Assembly: GCA_020543525.1 (NCBI GenBank)
Contig: JAHYIO010000004.1
Span: 1,612,001 to 1,676,000 of the forward strand
DNA: 64,000 bases
DNA from: Coriolopsis trogii
Taxonomy: Eukaryota > Basidiomycota > Agaricomycetes > Polyporales > Polyporaceae
Direction: 5' to 3'
Shown in pieces: positions 47,366-59,089 of this stretch. Position 1 is the stretch's first letter; every line of letters starts with the position of its first letter. Made by a program: the position numbers and the translations under genes. The notes beneath the pieces were generated by a model. That model made no database searches, had not been told where the DNA came from, and was given only the letters and a program-made list of their open reading frames with translations.

Positions 47366-47554
47366 ATGCGCTTATTCTCGCTATTCGTGATCTTCAACAT
47401 CGCGACCGTCGTAGCGGTCGTTTTCAGCCACCGCCCTGTTCGGATTCCCGCCCCGCGCGGGCGACCCGAGCGGGCGTATACCATCGTGACTGAGGCTGAC
47501 GCCGGTGCGCATGAAGCCAAGCAAGGCTGCAACCCCAACATATCTTCTACGTGA
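47366..47554 (+). CDS. Possible small secreted protein
   Basis: The 62-codon frame starts MRLFSLFVIFNIATVVAVVF, which looks like a signal peptide or signal anchor, then SHRPVRIPAPRGRPERAY and ends QGCNPNISST. An earlier in-frame ATG at 47234 would add 44 residues and bury the hydrophobic stretch, so the downstream ATG is preferred. There is one cysteine and no C-terminal CaaX, which argues against a mating pheromone precursor. Support is limited to the TATA box, the hydrophobic start and an uninterrupted frame. It could be spurious. Confidence 0.4.
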   Translation: MRLFSLFVIFNIATVVAVVFSHRPVRIPAPRGRPERAYTIVTEADAGAHEAKQGCNPNISST

Positions 47555-48799
47555 TCGGTCGTCCGAGAACGCATACACCCATCCACGTATCTTCCAACCC
47601 CGGATCTAGTACCATCGCACCCCCAGCGGGGCCCCGCATACAGGCTGCTTGTTGTCCCTGATGTCGCGCGCGGATGATAAGGCTGCACGGGCACTCAAAT
47701 TCGCGCGAGCAGTCGGTGGAGGTTTGAAGAGGGAGGGTACTTCATTCGTCTGCGTCACTAGTTAACGTAGTTATTAATCCACGGCTGGGAATGTACGGAT
47801 CGATCTCGAAACTTGAGAGCTTTATGCTAGTGGTAGTGCGCCTGACTCTATTGACCGTTATTTGATTGAGGTTGCCAGAAGCATGGATCGTAATCTGACC
47901 AGGTGGATAGGGGTGGACTACTGGACGGGCAGGGTGCACCATATACATGTACTCAGCTCTGGTCGTGATCAGAGACGTGCGTTGCATGTCCGAAGGTCCG
48001 TCTGTCTTAGCATGGGGTGTCATATGCTTTCCGCCATTGCTAGAGGAAGGTTTCGAGTCATGGTGGAGAGTGGAGACGACTGTATACATGGGCATGAACT
48101 CACACAGTATGCAATAGCACAGCCCAAACAAGATCTTTGCGAGATCATCCCCAATGGCATCTCTTCGTGTCGACAGTTGTCTGTGGCGTGACGTACGTCC
48201 GCAGATGATACGATACGCACAGCACTGCTGCCGTGATCGAGAGTACTGTGCAGTTGAAGGTCTTGGATGTGGTCCTCTTCATTGCGTATGCAGATTGGGA
48301 GAGCGAGCTGTGTCAGATCGTCTCCGCCCCCGAGGGGCCCCGGAATGTCTTGGACAAGGGACAGTGCGGGGATGACAGAGCCCAGCGAGACTAGTGGTGG
48401 TGGCTGGAGATCAAGCAGCAGCGGCCGATGCCGATTCGGTGCAGGATGTCGTCAGAGCCCTTGCGTGTCTGCTGGCCAGCTCGGCGCTGCCAGTGGCTGG
48501 CCTCCCCGCCGCCGCGCACAATACATAAGTCGTTGTCCCGCAGACTGGCACCGTTCACGTTGCGCCCCTCCTTGCTCAGCACGCTCTCCACACACAGCGA
48601 AAGCACAAAGCCCGAGGACGTTGAAGAGACGCGCGGGATAGTCGGAAAGCTTATTCGTGTGACTGACGTCCATGATGGGTCACGGTGGAGGAGCACCCAA
48701 ACAGCGGAGTGCGAAGCCCTCGCGACTCGGTCAGTCCCTCCTCTCCTCCTACCTCCACCTTCTCCTACCACACCACCACACTCTACTCACTTGCTCGCC
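47555..48799. other. Intergenic stretch upstream of the acyl-CoA synthetase
   Basis: Frames here are short or, near the 3' end, upstream extensions of the synthetase frame that precede its good start. Probably the synthetase promoter and leader (pyrimidine-rich cctcctctcctcctacctcc before the ATG). Confidence 0.45.
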
Positions 48800-51197
48800 A
48801 TGGCGTCCTACACAGCAAAGTCCAGCGTATATGGATACCCCGGCTCTGTCGAGATAGGTGACGCGACACAGGGTCAGACGCGTGTCCGCAGGCTCGCCAT
48901 GACCAAGGACAAGCTCACGACAGAGCCCCTCGAGAACATCAAGACCGTGCCCGACATCCTCGACTACGCTGCGCGCACACATGGCGCGAAGGACTCGTTC
49001 GGCTGGCGCGACGTCGTCGACATCATCGAGGAGAAGAAGGACGTCAAGAAGAACGTCGGCGGCAAGGAGGTCACAGAGACCAAGACCTGGAAGTACTTCC
49101 AGCTCAGCGACTACAAGTACCTCTCCTTTGTCCAGGTCAAGGAGGCGGCCACAGAGGTCGCAGGGGGGCTTCTCAAGCTCAACGTGCAGAAGACGGACAT
49201 CTTCAACATCTATGCTGCTACCAGGTGCGTCCCTCCAAACAACCCACTTCAGCCTCGTGTCCCAATCTGCCTCCCGCCTCCAGCCCCAATTGGCAACTCA
49301 TGTCCTATGGCTGCAATCTCATCGGCACGGCCATTGCCACCGCATACGAGACTCTTGGCGAGTCGGGCCTCCAGCACTCGCTCAACGAGCCCGAGTGCGT
49401 CGGCATGTTCACCAACGCCGACCTACTCCCCGTCGTCGCGAACGTCGCTGCGAATGTCCCCTCTCTCCGCGTAGTCGTCTACGACGGCGAGCCCAAACAG
49501 GCCGTAATTGACAAGATTAAGAGTGTGCACGAGAACATACAGGTGCTGCACATCGACGAGGTGCGCAAACTCGGCAAGGACACGACCGTGGAGGACTTCA
49601 AGTCCAGGCGACCGGTCGGGACCGACACCTCGTGCATCATGTACACGAGTGGAACCACTGGCGCGCCGAAGGGTGTCGTGATTACGCACAGCAACCTCGT
49701 CGCGTCCGTCGGGGCGGTCTACCAATTGCTCGGGCACCACCTGAACGCGGAGGATACGTTTATCGCCTACCTCCCGCTCTCGCACATCCTCGAGTTCGTC
49801 GTCGAGCTGTGCTTGTTTTTCGTCGGCATGACCTTTGGCTACGGGCGCGTCAAGACGCTCACGGACGCGTCTGTGCGGAACTGCATCGGTGACATCCGCG
49901 CGTTCAAGCCCTCGATCATGATCGGTGTCCCCGCCGTGTGGGAGATGATACGCAAGGGGATAATGTCGAAGATCAATTCGAGTGGTTCGCTGAGGAAGAG
50001 CATGTTCAATGGTGCATACACCGTCAAGCGTGCGGGTGTCCCTGGCCTGAGCCAGCTCGTCGACTCGGCCGTCTTCAGCCAGATCAAGCAGGCGACGGGG
50101 GGCAAGCTCCGGCTCGCACTCTCGGGCGGCGCGGCGCTCAGCGCGGAGACGCAAGAATTCTTGTCAGTCGCCCTCGTCACCGTCCTCCAAGGTCAGTGTC
50201 CGACGTCATAGGCTACTATGTTCCATGAGCGCTCACACACTGGAATAGGGTACGGTATGACGGAGTCGTGCGGCATGTGCGCGATCATGCCGCCCGAATT
50301 CATGCAGTACAACACCGTCGGGCTGCCGCTGCCGTCGATCGAGATCAAGCTGCTGGACCACCCTGAGGCGGGGTACATCGCGACGAACGACCCGCCGCAG
50401 GGCGAGGTGTGCATTCGCGGGCCGTCGGTCACGAAGGGTTACTACAAGCGGGACGACCTGAACAATGACGAGAGCATCTTCACAAAGGACGGCTGGCTCC
50501 GGACGGGCGACGTCGGGCAGTGGAACCCGGATGGCACGCTCAGTCTTGTGGACCGGTGAGTACGCGCGCTTGTGTGCCTCTGGGACTCGTGCCGGGATAA
50601 GAGGCTTACGCGTCCATGCTTTCCTCCGCGCAGTATCAAGAACTTGGTCAAGCTGCAGGGTGGCGAGGTAAGCAGACCCACGCCTGTCTCCGTTTCCGAA
50701 AGCGATGACTGACTCGGCCTGACGCACGCGCAGTACATCGCTCTCGAGCGCCTCGAGTCGATCTACAAGTCCTGCAACCTCGTCTCGAACATCTGCGTGC
50801 ACGCGAACCCGAACGCGCGCCAGCCGATGGCGATCATCATCCCGAACGCGGACCACCTCAAGCACGCGCAGGGCGTCGACGGGTCCAAGAGCCTGCCCGA
50901 GCTCTGCCACGACCCGGCTGTTGCCGAGCTCGTGCTCAAGGAGTGCAACGCCATCGGGAAAAAGAACGGGTTCAAGGGCATGGAGCTCCTACAGGCCGTC
51001 GTGCTCACCCCTGAGGAGTGGACGCCTGAGAGCGGGCTGGTAACGGCGGCGCAGAAGGTCCAGCGGAAGAAAGTCGCGGAGGTGTTTGAGAAGGAGATCA
51101 AGGTCCGTCGCTGTTCACCTCTCTTGGTTTCGTACTGGGGTATGGGTCGCTGATGATGTCCACTCGACTGTAACAGGCTGTGTACAAGTTCGACTGA
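48800..51197 (+). CDS. Long-chain fatty acyl-CoA synthetase
   Basis: Six exons encode about 690-700 residues, the usual size of eukaryotic long-chain acyl-CoA synthetases (yeast Faa family). The enzyme activates fatty acids through an acyl-AMP intermediate for lipid synthesis or peroxisomal beta-oxidation. AMP-binding motifs seen are the P-loop DTSCIMYTSGTTGAPKGVV (near 49640), YLPLSHILE, the substrate gate region KPSIMIGVPAVWEMIRKG, GYGMTESCGMCAIMPPE, and GWLRTGDVGQWNPDGTLSLV followed by the hinge DRIKNLVKLQGGEYIALE. The C terminus reads AVYKFD. Introns are short and all GT-AG; the last coding exon has only 21 bases including the stop. There is no signal peptide or obvious PTS1 (the protein ends KFD), so cytosolic or ER/lipid-droplet membrane location is more likely than peroxisomal matrix. 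Confidence 0.95.
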
Positions 51198-51333
51198 GTC
51201 TGAGTTCCCTACGAGCTTGGGAGGGGGGGATGCTTGTACTTCGATCCCGTCCCGTGCTCATCTGTCTCCACGCAAGGACCTATAGAGACCGATAGTGGCG
51301 TGCCCGACTGTTGATGCTTCATTCTCTGGTGTC

Positions 51334-51355
51334 TCCTGTCCTGTCCTGTCCTGTT
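51334..51355 (+). repeat. TGTCC pentanucleotide repeat
   Basis: Four consecutive cctgt units in the 3' flank of the synthetase gene. Confidence 0.7.
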
Positions 51356-51616
51356 TCGGTCACGTTCTCATCTTCCTCCACATTCTGTATTGTACGCTTC
51401 CCGTCGGTCCATGTACCAGTAATGCGCATATATACCTGAGCAACGCTCTTGCTTATCATCTCCCACTCACCTCGCACGTCGCTACCTGAACGCATAAAAC
51501 GAACACGGTAGACGAAGAGGAAACGCAGCATCGTGCCTGCAGCGCGTTGAGTGTACATTATGTGCGTATGGGTACAAGCCGATAGAGTACGACAGGAAGA
51601 AAATACTAAGCCAAGC

Positions 51617-51634
51617 GTAGGGGTAGGGGTAGGG
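51617..51634 (+). repeat. Three GTAGGG units
   Basis: Three perfect GTAGGG hexamers. They differ from the fungal telomere repeat TTAGGG in one base per unit, but three units alone do not show a telomeric origin. Confidence 0.6.
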
Positions 51635-51881
51635 ACGAGCGCGCGAATAACACTGAGCAGAATAAGTAGCCACAGGGCAACAGAGGCAGAAGGCGGAGAA
51701 GCAGACCACAATGGTACATCGTACATGGAAGAACAAGACGAAGAGGCGGCGCGTGTGTATGCGACCGTCCGGGACATGGGGGTTGTCGGGAGCGTCGGAG
51801 GCACGGAGGGCACGGCCAGAAGCACACGCGAACAGACGGCAAGTGAACGAAGTGAGAGATGCAATATCGTACAGGGAGGGT

Positions 51882-54599
51882 TCATTCGCCCTCCATCGCT
51901 TCCTTTTCGTACTTCTTCTTCATCACGCTCACTGTTGGAGATCGGGGCGGTAACATTATCAGAGATTAGATGCACAAAGAGGCGAGAGTGAAGATGGACG
52001 GACCTTCTCGTGAAATCTGGCCGGACGAGAGCCAGCCGTCCGGGAAAGCAGCCACAATCTGCGATGCAATGCGTCGTCGTCGTGAGTGAAAGTGAACAGA
52101 GAAAGGATGGCAAGGAGCCGCGACTGCTCACCTTTTGATACAAATTCTTGCGTACACCCTGGTCGCTCACGATCTGGTTCGAGCCCTCGAGCGTGCTGCA
52201 CAGCGCAACGCCATCAACCCCTCTGCACAAACGAACCCCCCAAACGACATATCACGACTCACTTCTTCTCGTTCTCGATCCTGCAGCACTCGTTGCTCAA
52301 ACAGACCAGCTGCCAGATGATCGCCTTCATCTGGTCCGTCAGCCGGTACCGCTTCGCAGGCGGGTGCGAGTCTTTCCCGCCCTTCCCGCCCTGGCCCGTC
52401 CCGTCGTCGTGCTCTCCATCGTCTCCGCCACCGAGTGACGGCCGGTGGTCCAGTCCGCTCAGCGCGAGCGCGGCGGGTCCCATCATGGGCGTTGTTGCTT
52501 GCGCAGCGTCACTAGCCGCGGGCGACCCTTCGAGCGAGTGCCCGACGCCGTTCGGGTTCGCGCTCGCACTTGCGCCGCCCTCGCCGTTGGCCTCGAGCTT
52601 TGCGCGCTCTTGGCGTTTCTCTGTACGTGTGTGCCCGGGATCAGTGCGATGCTTGCAGGGGAATATAGGTTGGAGCTCTCACCCCACTGTTGGACGCTCT
52701 TCTCCCATTCTTCCTGCGCCCTCGGGAAACCCTCTTCGGCGAGTACACGTAGCTCCTCGATCAACGCGTTTTGTCGGTCGAGCAAGAGGTTCGTGTGGTC
52801 GCGCCATATTGTCCGCTTGATGAGTTTCTGACCACAGACGAGTCAGGGGAGAGCAGAAGCGAGCGTGACGTTGGATCCATACCGTCATCGTGAACTTATT
52901 GTACGGGAACAACCGTGGCATAAGGTTGAAGAAGTTGTCGTCATACTCGCCGAGAATGACCGCCTTGAGGGCGACCTGGGCGAGGAGCGGCTTGAGCCCT
53001 GGCGGGAACTTGCCCTTCACCTCCCAGTTCTCCTTTGCGATCGCCTCCTTTAGCACATCAATGGCCTGCTCGAGCTCAGGAGAGAACGGTTGCTGTGAGC
53101 ACGCGCAAACGGCACGTCAGTCATATGTCAGAATCAGGAGTCAGGAGGGCACATCGCCACGACCATCTGCTGGACGGGGGAGGGGGGGAAGCTCCAGAGC
53201 AGTGACTCACAATCTCAACCGTCTTCCTGCGCTTCTTCACACCGCCTTCAGAAATGCTTGTCACTGACTGGGCCTCACTGATTTTCCGCTTCAGCTTCCC
53301 GTTGTCTTCGCCATCGGACATTAGCGCAATTGGCGCGTCCCGGGAGCCCTCTTCCGTCTTGAGCTTGCCGGCCGATGGTGATATGCCATTGGAGGTACCA
53401 CCTATTGAGAGCGCAGGTAGCGGAAGCGTCGCAGTAGACAATGCAGCGGAGACGGAGGCAGACGGCGCAAGGATATTGATTTTCTTCGACTTTGGCTTCT
53501 TGGTTGAAGGCCTGCGAGGAAGCCGGTCAGAGGCGGCGAGAGAAGTACACATATGCGCAAGCTTACTTGTTCAACAACGCGACCTGGCCGCTCGAGACGT
53601 AGAATCCTTTTTGCTTGGTCTGCGCGAAGAATGTCCGCTCGTCTTGCGCGAGCTCCGAGTCGTCGATGAAGGGGTCGGTAGTATCGTAGTATTCGGATGC
53701 GTGATTCCTCTTCTGTAAACCGATATAAGTCTCACCATATGCATATGGGAGGGGCGCATGGGACACGCGCCAGCTGCGGAACGATAGGAGTATGGTGCGC
53801 ATACAAGCAGGAATCCAACGAGCAAGCGTGGACAGTGGGACTGTAATCGATACGTGCACACCCCGCATTCACTGGCGAAGGATACGCACCGACCTCGCAT
53901 CGTTCGACAGTGAGGCGGGATTGCCCGTCGTTGACGGAGGCGCAGCTTGGCCTAATGCATGGGAGTGCGCAGCACACAGTGCGTACTTCACACCAACGAA
54001 AGAGTAGAGTGAGTTGAGCATACCTTCCGCCGTCGTTTCCCTGGTTCAGGTTCCGGTTGTTTCACGCCCTCGTCCTCACCGTCGCTCTCATCGCTCGTGT
54101 CGGGCTTCGCCTCCGGAACGGGGGTTGCCGGACGCTGTCCGGTGGCCTTTGCAAGATCGGAGATGTTGACTTCATAGTCCTCAGGACCGCCTAGCTTGAT
54201 GTCTAAGCGAATAGTCTGAAGAGGCGGTCGGGCCGGGGCGGGGGGCGGGGACGGGGAGGAGGCACGAGGAGCAGCAGATTTGGTGGACTTGGGTTTAGCG
54301 CCGGACGGCGCTGCGGCTACGTTGGACGATGATGGCTTCGACTTGCGCCCTCTCCCGCCTTCTGAAGGGCCAGGAAGCTCGCTAGACGATGCGCCACCAT
54401 CGGGTGGGTAGTCGGGAGGGGGTGGTTCGGCGGAAGAAGGTCGGTCGTCGTCGTCAACGGGGATGGGGGAGTTGTGTGCTGGCGACGGGGAGGGCGGTGG
54501 CGATGTGGTCTTGGAGGCCGCAGACTCGGAAGCGCTGTCCTCGTGGACGTCCTCCGGGTCGTTGGGGACCATCTCGACGTCGCTGGGGGCGTTGTCCAT
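51882..54599 (-). CDS. HPC2: HIR-complex subunit, ubinuclein/Hpc2 type
   Basis: About nine exons encode roughly 640 residues. The N terminus is disordered and acidic (MDNAPSDVEMVPNDPEDVHE, with many Pro and Ser). The Hpc2-related domain is split by an intron: LQTIRLDIKLGGPEDYEVNI upstream, then NHASEYYDTTDPFIDDSELA and QDERTFFAQTKQKGFYVSSG. The ubinuclein middle domain follows: LKEAIAKENWEVKGKFPPGL, YDDNFFNLMPRLFPYNKFTM and EELRVLAEEGFPRAQEEW. The end reads YRLTDQMKAIIWQLVCLSNE, LEGSNQIVSDQGVRKNLYQK, AAFPDGWLSSGQISREVS and KKKYEKEAMEGE. Ubinuclein/Hpc2 binds H3-H4 and Hir1/HIRA for replication-independent nucleosome assembly. Splice joins checked at the 3' exons all keep the frame. Confidence 0.92.
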
Positions 54600-55267
54600 G
54601 GAAAGGAGGGGAGGAAAAAGAGGGGGGGAGGAGGGGAAAGTTACCTGATTAGGCAATATCCGGGGGGATGGGGAGGAAGAGATGGAAGATTGGGCATCTT
54701 TGACGTTCGGAGGATGCGAATACTTGATTCGGGTCGCCCGGTTGACGACTGGGCTTGTGGCTTGTGCAGAGAATCGGCGCGGCCTTTTGCCTGCCCTCCC
54801 GCCCCTCCCATTGGCCCGGCGTTTGCCAGATACGATTCCACAAGCCGCCCACAGTAGGCGCCAACCACTCCAGCGAGGACTCGTCTTGCAACAGCCTGAT
54901 TTCATGTCCAAGTAGACGAATACAAAAGAAATGGATCTCCCAGAGTCATAATCTAGCGTGCAATATTTGCCTCCCGATTGCCGGCAGTTATACGTACGCA
55001 CGTCAAGCTCCCTCCCAGCCTACAGGCAATGACCTTCGTTCTCTCGTACTTCGACCTCGCAGGCTCCGGGCGTATAACTCAAGCGGTCTCACAAAATTTG
55101 ACAAGCTGGAAGTGCGACACCCGAATCACGATGAACAACGTCGGTACGGGCTGAAATCGTCTGTGAGATTTCGCACACCAATACATTCTGCACTGCGTCT
55201 CGAAAGGGAGACAATCGAACTATAATTGAGGACCAGTTAGTAATGGCGTCTCTTACGAGCCAGCAGG
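54600..55267. other. HPC2 upstream region, nothing else recognised
   Basis: It lies between the 5' end of HPC2 and the 3' end of the esterase gene, which is on the same strand. Short frames only. Confidence 0.5.
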
Positions 55268-57088
55268 TTATACACGCGTTGCCCAATGACTCTCAGGGTG
55301 CAGTCCCCAGTCCTCCAACCATTTCCCAAAGAGACCGGCGATCTTCTGATGGCCCGGTACGTTCGGATGCACGTTACTGATACACAACGGCACGTGAGTG
55401 ACAGGCCCCATAAATACTTGGGATCGAGCACGGGGATAGAACTCACTCAGGGAACACGTCCTCCCACGACACCCATCCTGTTGTGTTGACAAGGAATGTG
55501 TTCTTGTCTCCAATTATATGTCTAGTGCGTCGTGGCTCCCAATTTCAGTTGCATGATCGTCCAGACCGTGAGATGGACGTACCGCTGCTTCACGACGCGC
55601 TCGTACTGGCCTTCATAGTAATACGAAATCGAGCCATCGGCATTCGGCCAACCCCACTGAAACAATGCCCATGTATGAGAGAGGGACATTCGGCGAAAAC
55701 AAGCACGTACGGGAGTGAAAATGAAGAAAGGCTGCACTGGGTACAACACACGCAGGCGTCCCAAGAAGGTGGTGTAGACCTAGTGCATAGCAGGGTCAGT
55801 TGCGACCGTTCATTCTCACTACAGTACCGTGAGTCAGAGCGCACCTCGACGAATTCATCTGCGGTCACATTCTGCGAAGCGTCATTGGCTCTTCAAGAAT
55901 ATGAAGCTCTCAGCTCGTCCCTGCGGAAGGCACCTGGAATGTGAAGAACCCACCCAATGTGAATCACAACGTGCGTAGGGGCGGGACGATCGCGCAGGAA
56001 GTTCCAGGGGGTGGTAAAATTGTGGTCAATGGCGTTGAAGTATCCAGTGTCCTCTGTCTATGACGTCATCGAGGGTGAGTTCACCCTGAGGTGATACGTA
56101 TGTATAGGGCTAAACAACCGACCTTGAAAAACTGGTAGGATACGCCATGCTTGTTGCCGTACGATACAATGTCCTATATTGCGAAGGCGAGTCAAGTAAG
56201 ATATCACCCGTCCTAAAATTGCGACGGACGTACCGCCAAAGCGGCACCGGGCTGAGCATTGATGTTGTGCTCCGCCTTGAAGTATTCTCCAGTCAGGAAC
56301 GGCCAGGCCTGATCTACGCCTTGCGGCAGGTACTGGCCCTGTCAGCCCGCGCCGACACCCTGGTTCAGCACGACACTAAGGAAGGACAACATGACGAAGT
56401 CACTCACTGCCGAGAGCGAGTCCCCGATGAATTGGAAGGCAAGCTTGGAAGGTGTATACGGCAGCAATTTTGCGCCCTGTACATGCGCCAGCGAGCGCAG
56501 TGCGTCATAGAGTGATTAGATGCGATACGCAGAAGAACCCCAGGGCGATATGCGAACCTGGTTCAAGACAACCGATTCGAGGTTGATACGATTGTTCTGC
56601 CAACCCTCGACGTTGATGCGCACCACGCTCGTCGACTTGCCCGACTTGGCCTTTTCCAAATCACCATTGCTGCTCAGCGGGATCTCGTTCGTGCCTTCCG
56701 TAACATTCACGGTGTAGAACGGTTCGTAATCGACCGACACTCCCACCGATGCGAGGGGAGAAGTCGTGTGAGGTCCCAGGTTCAGCGTCAAGGAAGAGAG
56801 GTCCTCCGCGTGCAGTTTGAAGCCTGAGCCAGCCCTATGTTTGGAATACGATGCGCTCTGTCAGTGAAAAGTATGTTCAGGAACAGGAACTCGAACATAC
56901 CACCACGTCCCAGGAGACGAATCCCACCGACCGTGGAAGTGGATCAAAGGATGGTCGTTCCTAATGACGACCCCGTGCGAGGTCTGCGAGGTCAACGAAG
57001 CCCCGGCGGGTCTCGCGAACGTCCCAGCTGCAAGAAGCATCAGGAAAGCAGCCGCAAACGTGACCTTCTTGATGTTCGTCTGAGGCAT
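55268..57088 (-). CDS. Secreted SGNH esterase, carbohydrate esterase family 2-like
   Basis: About ten exons encode roughly 400 residues. The signal peptide is MPQTNIKKVTFAAAFLMLLA followed by AGTFA. The N-terminal jelly-roll domain of CE2 enzymes follows: PLIHFHGRWDSSPGTWWAGS and GFKLHAEDLSSLTLNLG. The SGNH domain carries the nucleophile in KLAFQFIGDSLSAGQYLPQG, the Asn block in THVVIHIGANDASQ (after the 55955 region), and the C-terminal Asp-His block DNVHPNVPGHQKIAGLFGKW. The Asp codon (GA|T) is split by the last intron. CE2 enzymes remove acetyl groups from xylan or other plant polysaccharides outside the cell, which fits a wood or litter decayer. A TATA box lies at 57161. The acceptor before the Asn block is not fully certain. 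Confidence 0.85.
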
Positions 57089-57159
57089 GGTGCGCGTCCG
57101 AGTTGGCAACACCCCAATCAGCTCTTCCAGTCGCGCGCGAACGCTGCACCCTCCACGCA

Positions 57160-57168
57160 CCTTTATAC
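57160..57168 (-). promoter_or_regulatory. TATA box of the CE2-like esterase gene
   Basis: gtataaagg on the minus strand lies about 75 bases upstream of the start codon at 57088. Confidence 0.55.
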
Positions 57169-57947
57169 GCTCCTATCGAGCCCGCCGACTCTGGTCACGA
57201 CGACCATACGTTCCGCCGAGGCGTTGGTGCAAATCAGGCTTCTGACGCAGATCTGCCCGAAGTTCTCCCGCGGGACGAGTCGGGATTCGGTGGTCTCGCT
57301 CGTGACCTGTGTATGGACAGCATGACGCGCAAGTGCGGGTTTGATGCGCTCCATTTATCCTGGACACGGCGCGCCGTTGATGCGTTGAGATTGCGGAGGA
57401 GTGAGTAAATATAGACCGATAGAGTCTCAAGCCTAAGCCCTCAGTATGATCGTTCAGGCGTAAGCGCGAGTGTATCCCATCTGCATGTGACGCTTGTCAT
57501 GCCTCGCGCTGTCCGCATGCATCCGTTCTCTCTCTCTCGCGGCGGGCCGTCTCGACTATGTGATAGTAAGTGAGATGTAACTACTCGTCTGCACCTCACC
57601 TTGTATCACCCGCTCCGAGTCGGAGCGGCGAATCGCGCAATCAGGGCGCGTCCTCAGAAGGCTCTGAGCAATGTCACAAGCGCGCGGAGAAGGCTGGCAG
57701 ATGCGCGCGAATAGTCGGCGTGCACAAAGGGACAGGCACAGGAGGGAGAAATACACGCACGACGTCAACAAAACGTTATCGTTCAAACGAACGAACGGAC
57801 GCCGTGAACCCGCGTTGGCCCTCGGGGAACCTGTCTGAGCCGTCGGCATCGTCGAGGTTCGACACCTTCTGCTCTTCGAGTGCCTTCCAACCATCCGTCT
57901 CGCGCTCAACGCCGTGTCGGTCCTCAAAGATCGAAGAGAATCCAGAG
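57169..57947. other. Intergenic stretch, nothing recognised
   Basis: The minus-strand frame at 57556-58113 runs on past the stop of the neighbouring hypothetical gene in another frame and has Arg/Ser-rich composition, so it is not called. Confidence 0.45.
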
Positions 57948-58560
57948 TCAAGAATCGATGGGCCCTTCCGGTGAGACATCGCAAAGCCGCCGAAGCTTGT
58001 AGTACAGTTTGCAGGTCCTTCCGAGGTTCCCGCCGACCCGGACCAGGCCGGCGCTCCACATCGGGGAACTGAATTTGACTCTGCGGGGACAAACGCCGAT
58101 CCTGGCCCAGCATATATGTTTGACGGGGTTCAGGCCATGTGGCTCTTGCTTGGGGGGGTAGCGCGAGCCGAAAGTCGTGTTTTGCAATTGTAGGAGGCCT
58201 CCGATGTGGGATCGGATGTCAAATGTGTGTTTGTACCAGTGATCTGGCAAGAACGTGATGTCTCTGAGAACTCACCGAGTACAAAGGCGAGTGGTTCACA
58301 GCTGGCGCTAATGTCAGAACGTTAGACCCCTCTTTGATTTTTACACACGGAGCCGCGTTCTGAGGCTTCGCGGACGTTGCAGCCGTCGATGCCGACGTCA
58401 CATCCCCTGTCGCTTCCTGGAAAGTCTCGGGTTCCGCTGTGTGTAAAAAATCGAAGAGGGGTTTAACGGTCTGATGTTAGCTGTCCGAACGGAGCGTCAG
58501 ACGATTACGGACATACCGAGACGCTCTATGGGTTGCGGACGCCGACCGTTCTCGCGGGAA
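57948..58560 (-). CDS. Hypothetical protein, 5' end unresolved
   Basis: At least two, probably three exons. The clearest exon (58230 to 57948) reads DHWYKHTFDIRSHIGGLLQL, NTTFGSRYPPKQEPHG, KHICWARIGVCPRRVKF and ends LRRLCDVSPEGPIDS. It joins through gtgagttctc...ttgccag to an upstream exon reading AAPCVKIKEGSNVLTLAPAV and NHSPLYS. A further exon ending QPIERL may precede that, but no good ATG was found, so it may be a truncated gene. No family was recognised. The protein is basic, with few hydrophobic stretches and four cysteines. Confidence 0.45.
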
Positions 58561-58599
58561 AGGAGATGCACGGAGCGTGAAGATGTCGCGAACCGACGC

Positions 58600-59089
58600 G
58601 CAGGGGACCTATATTAGAGTATCATCGCCTAAGAGGGTATCGTGGGAGTGTCACGTCCATTGTCACGGCGCTAAGTATAATCCGGTAATGCTACAATGGC
58701 ATCTTAGACGAACGAACTCGGATACGCTCTCTCCAGCTCTCTCTCCCCCCTCCCAATCTGACATGAACCTATAGTCACCATATCACCCGACTATCACTAA
58801 CAAAGTGACTCACACTCACACATTAACTCTCGCGCGCTCATCGCATGATCACAGCCTCCACTTACACGTGTACACGCTACTGGTGTTCTTCGCGCGTACG
58901 CCACACAATCGCCACACAATCGCCACACGTGTGCTACCTCCAGCAACACCATACCACTTGCGTGGTGCGAAGCTGAATCCAGTCAGTGTCTTGTGAAGAA
59001 CTTGAGCTGTGTCCGACATACCAGATCAACGTCAGGTCCAGGTGAGCCCAACAGCGAGTAACTACGTGTAGCCTCCGATCAACCCTGAC
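58600..59089. other. Intergenic stretch, nothing recognised
   Basis: Contains short repeats of the word cgccacaca (58900-58930) and the upstream region of the kinase-like gene. No gene-like frame. Confidence 0.5.

Larger units (their letters stand above)
51198..51881. other. Convergent intergenic region with short tandem repeats
   Basis: It lies between the synthetase and HPC2 genes, which face each other. It holds a TGTCC repeat (51334-51355) and a GTAGGG repeat (51617-51634). No gene was recognised; the large minus-strand frame here (51319-52230) overlaps the introns and end of HPC2. Confidence 0.5.

Noticed and set aside
48391..48771. Divergent gene upstream of the acyl-CoA synthetase
   Set aside because: The frame lies antisense to the leader of the synthetase and shows no family similarity.
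51617..51634. Interstitial telomere
   Set aside because: Only three GTAGGG units, not the TTAGGG repeat, and located between two ordinary genes.
51319..52230. 303-codon minus-strand frame
   Set aside because: It overlaps the last exons and introns of HPC2 in another frame and has no domain.
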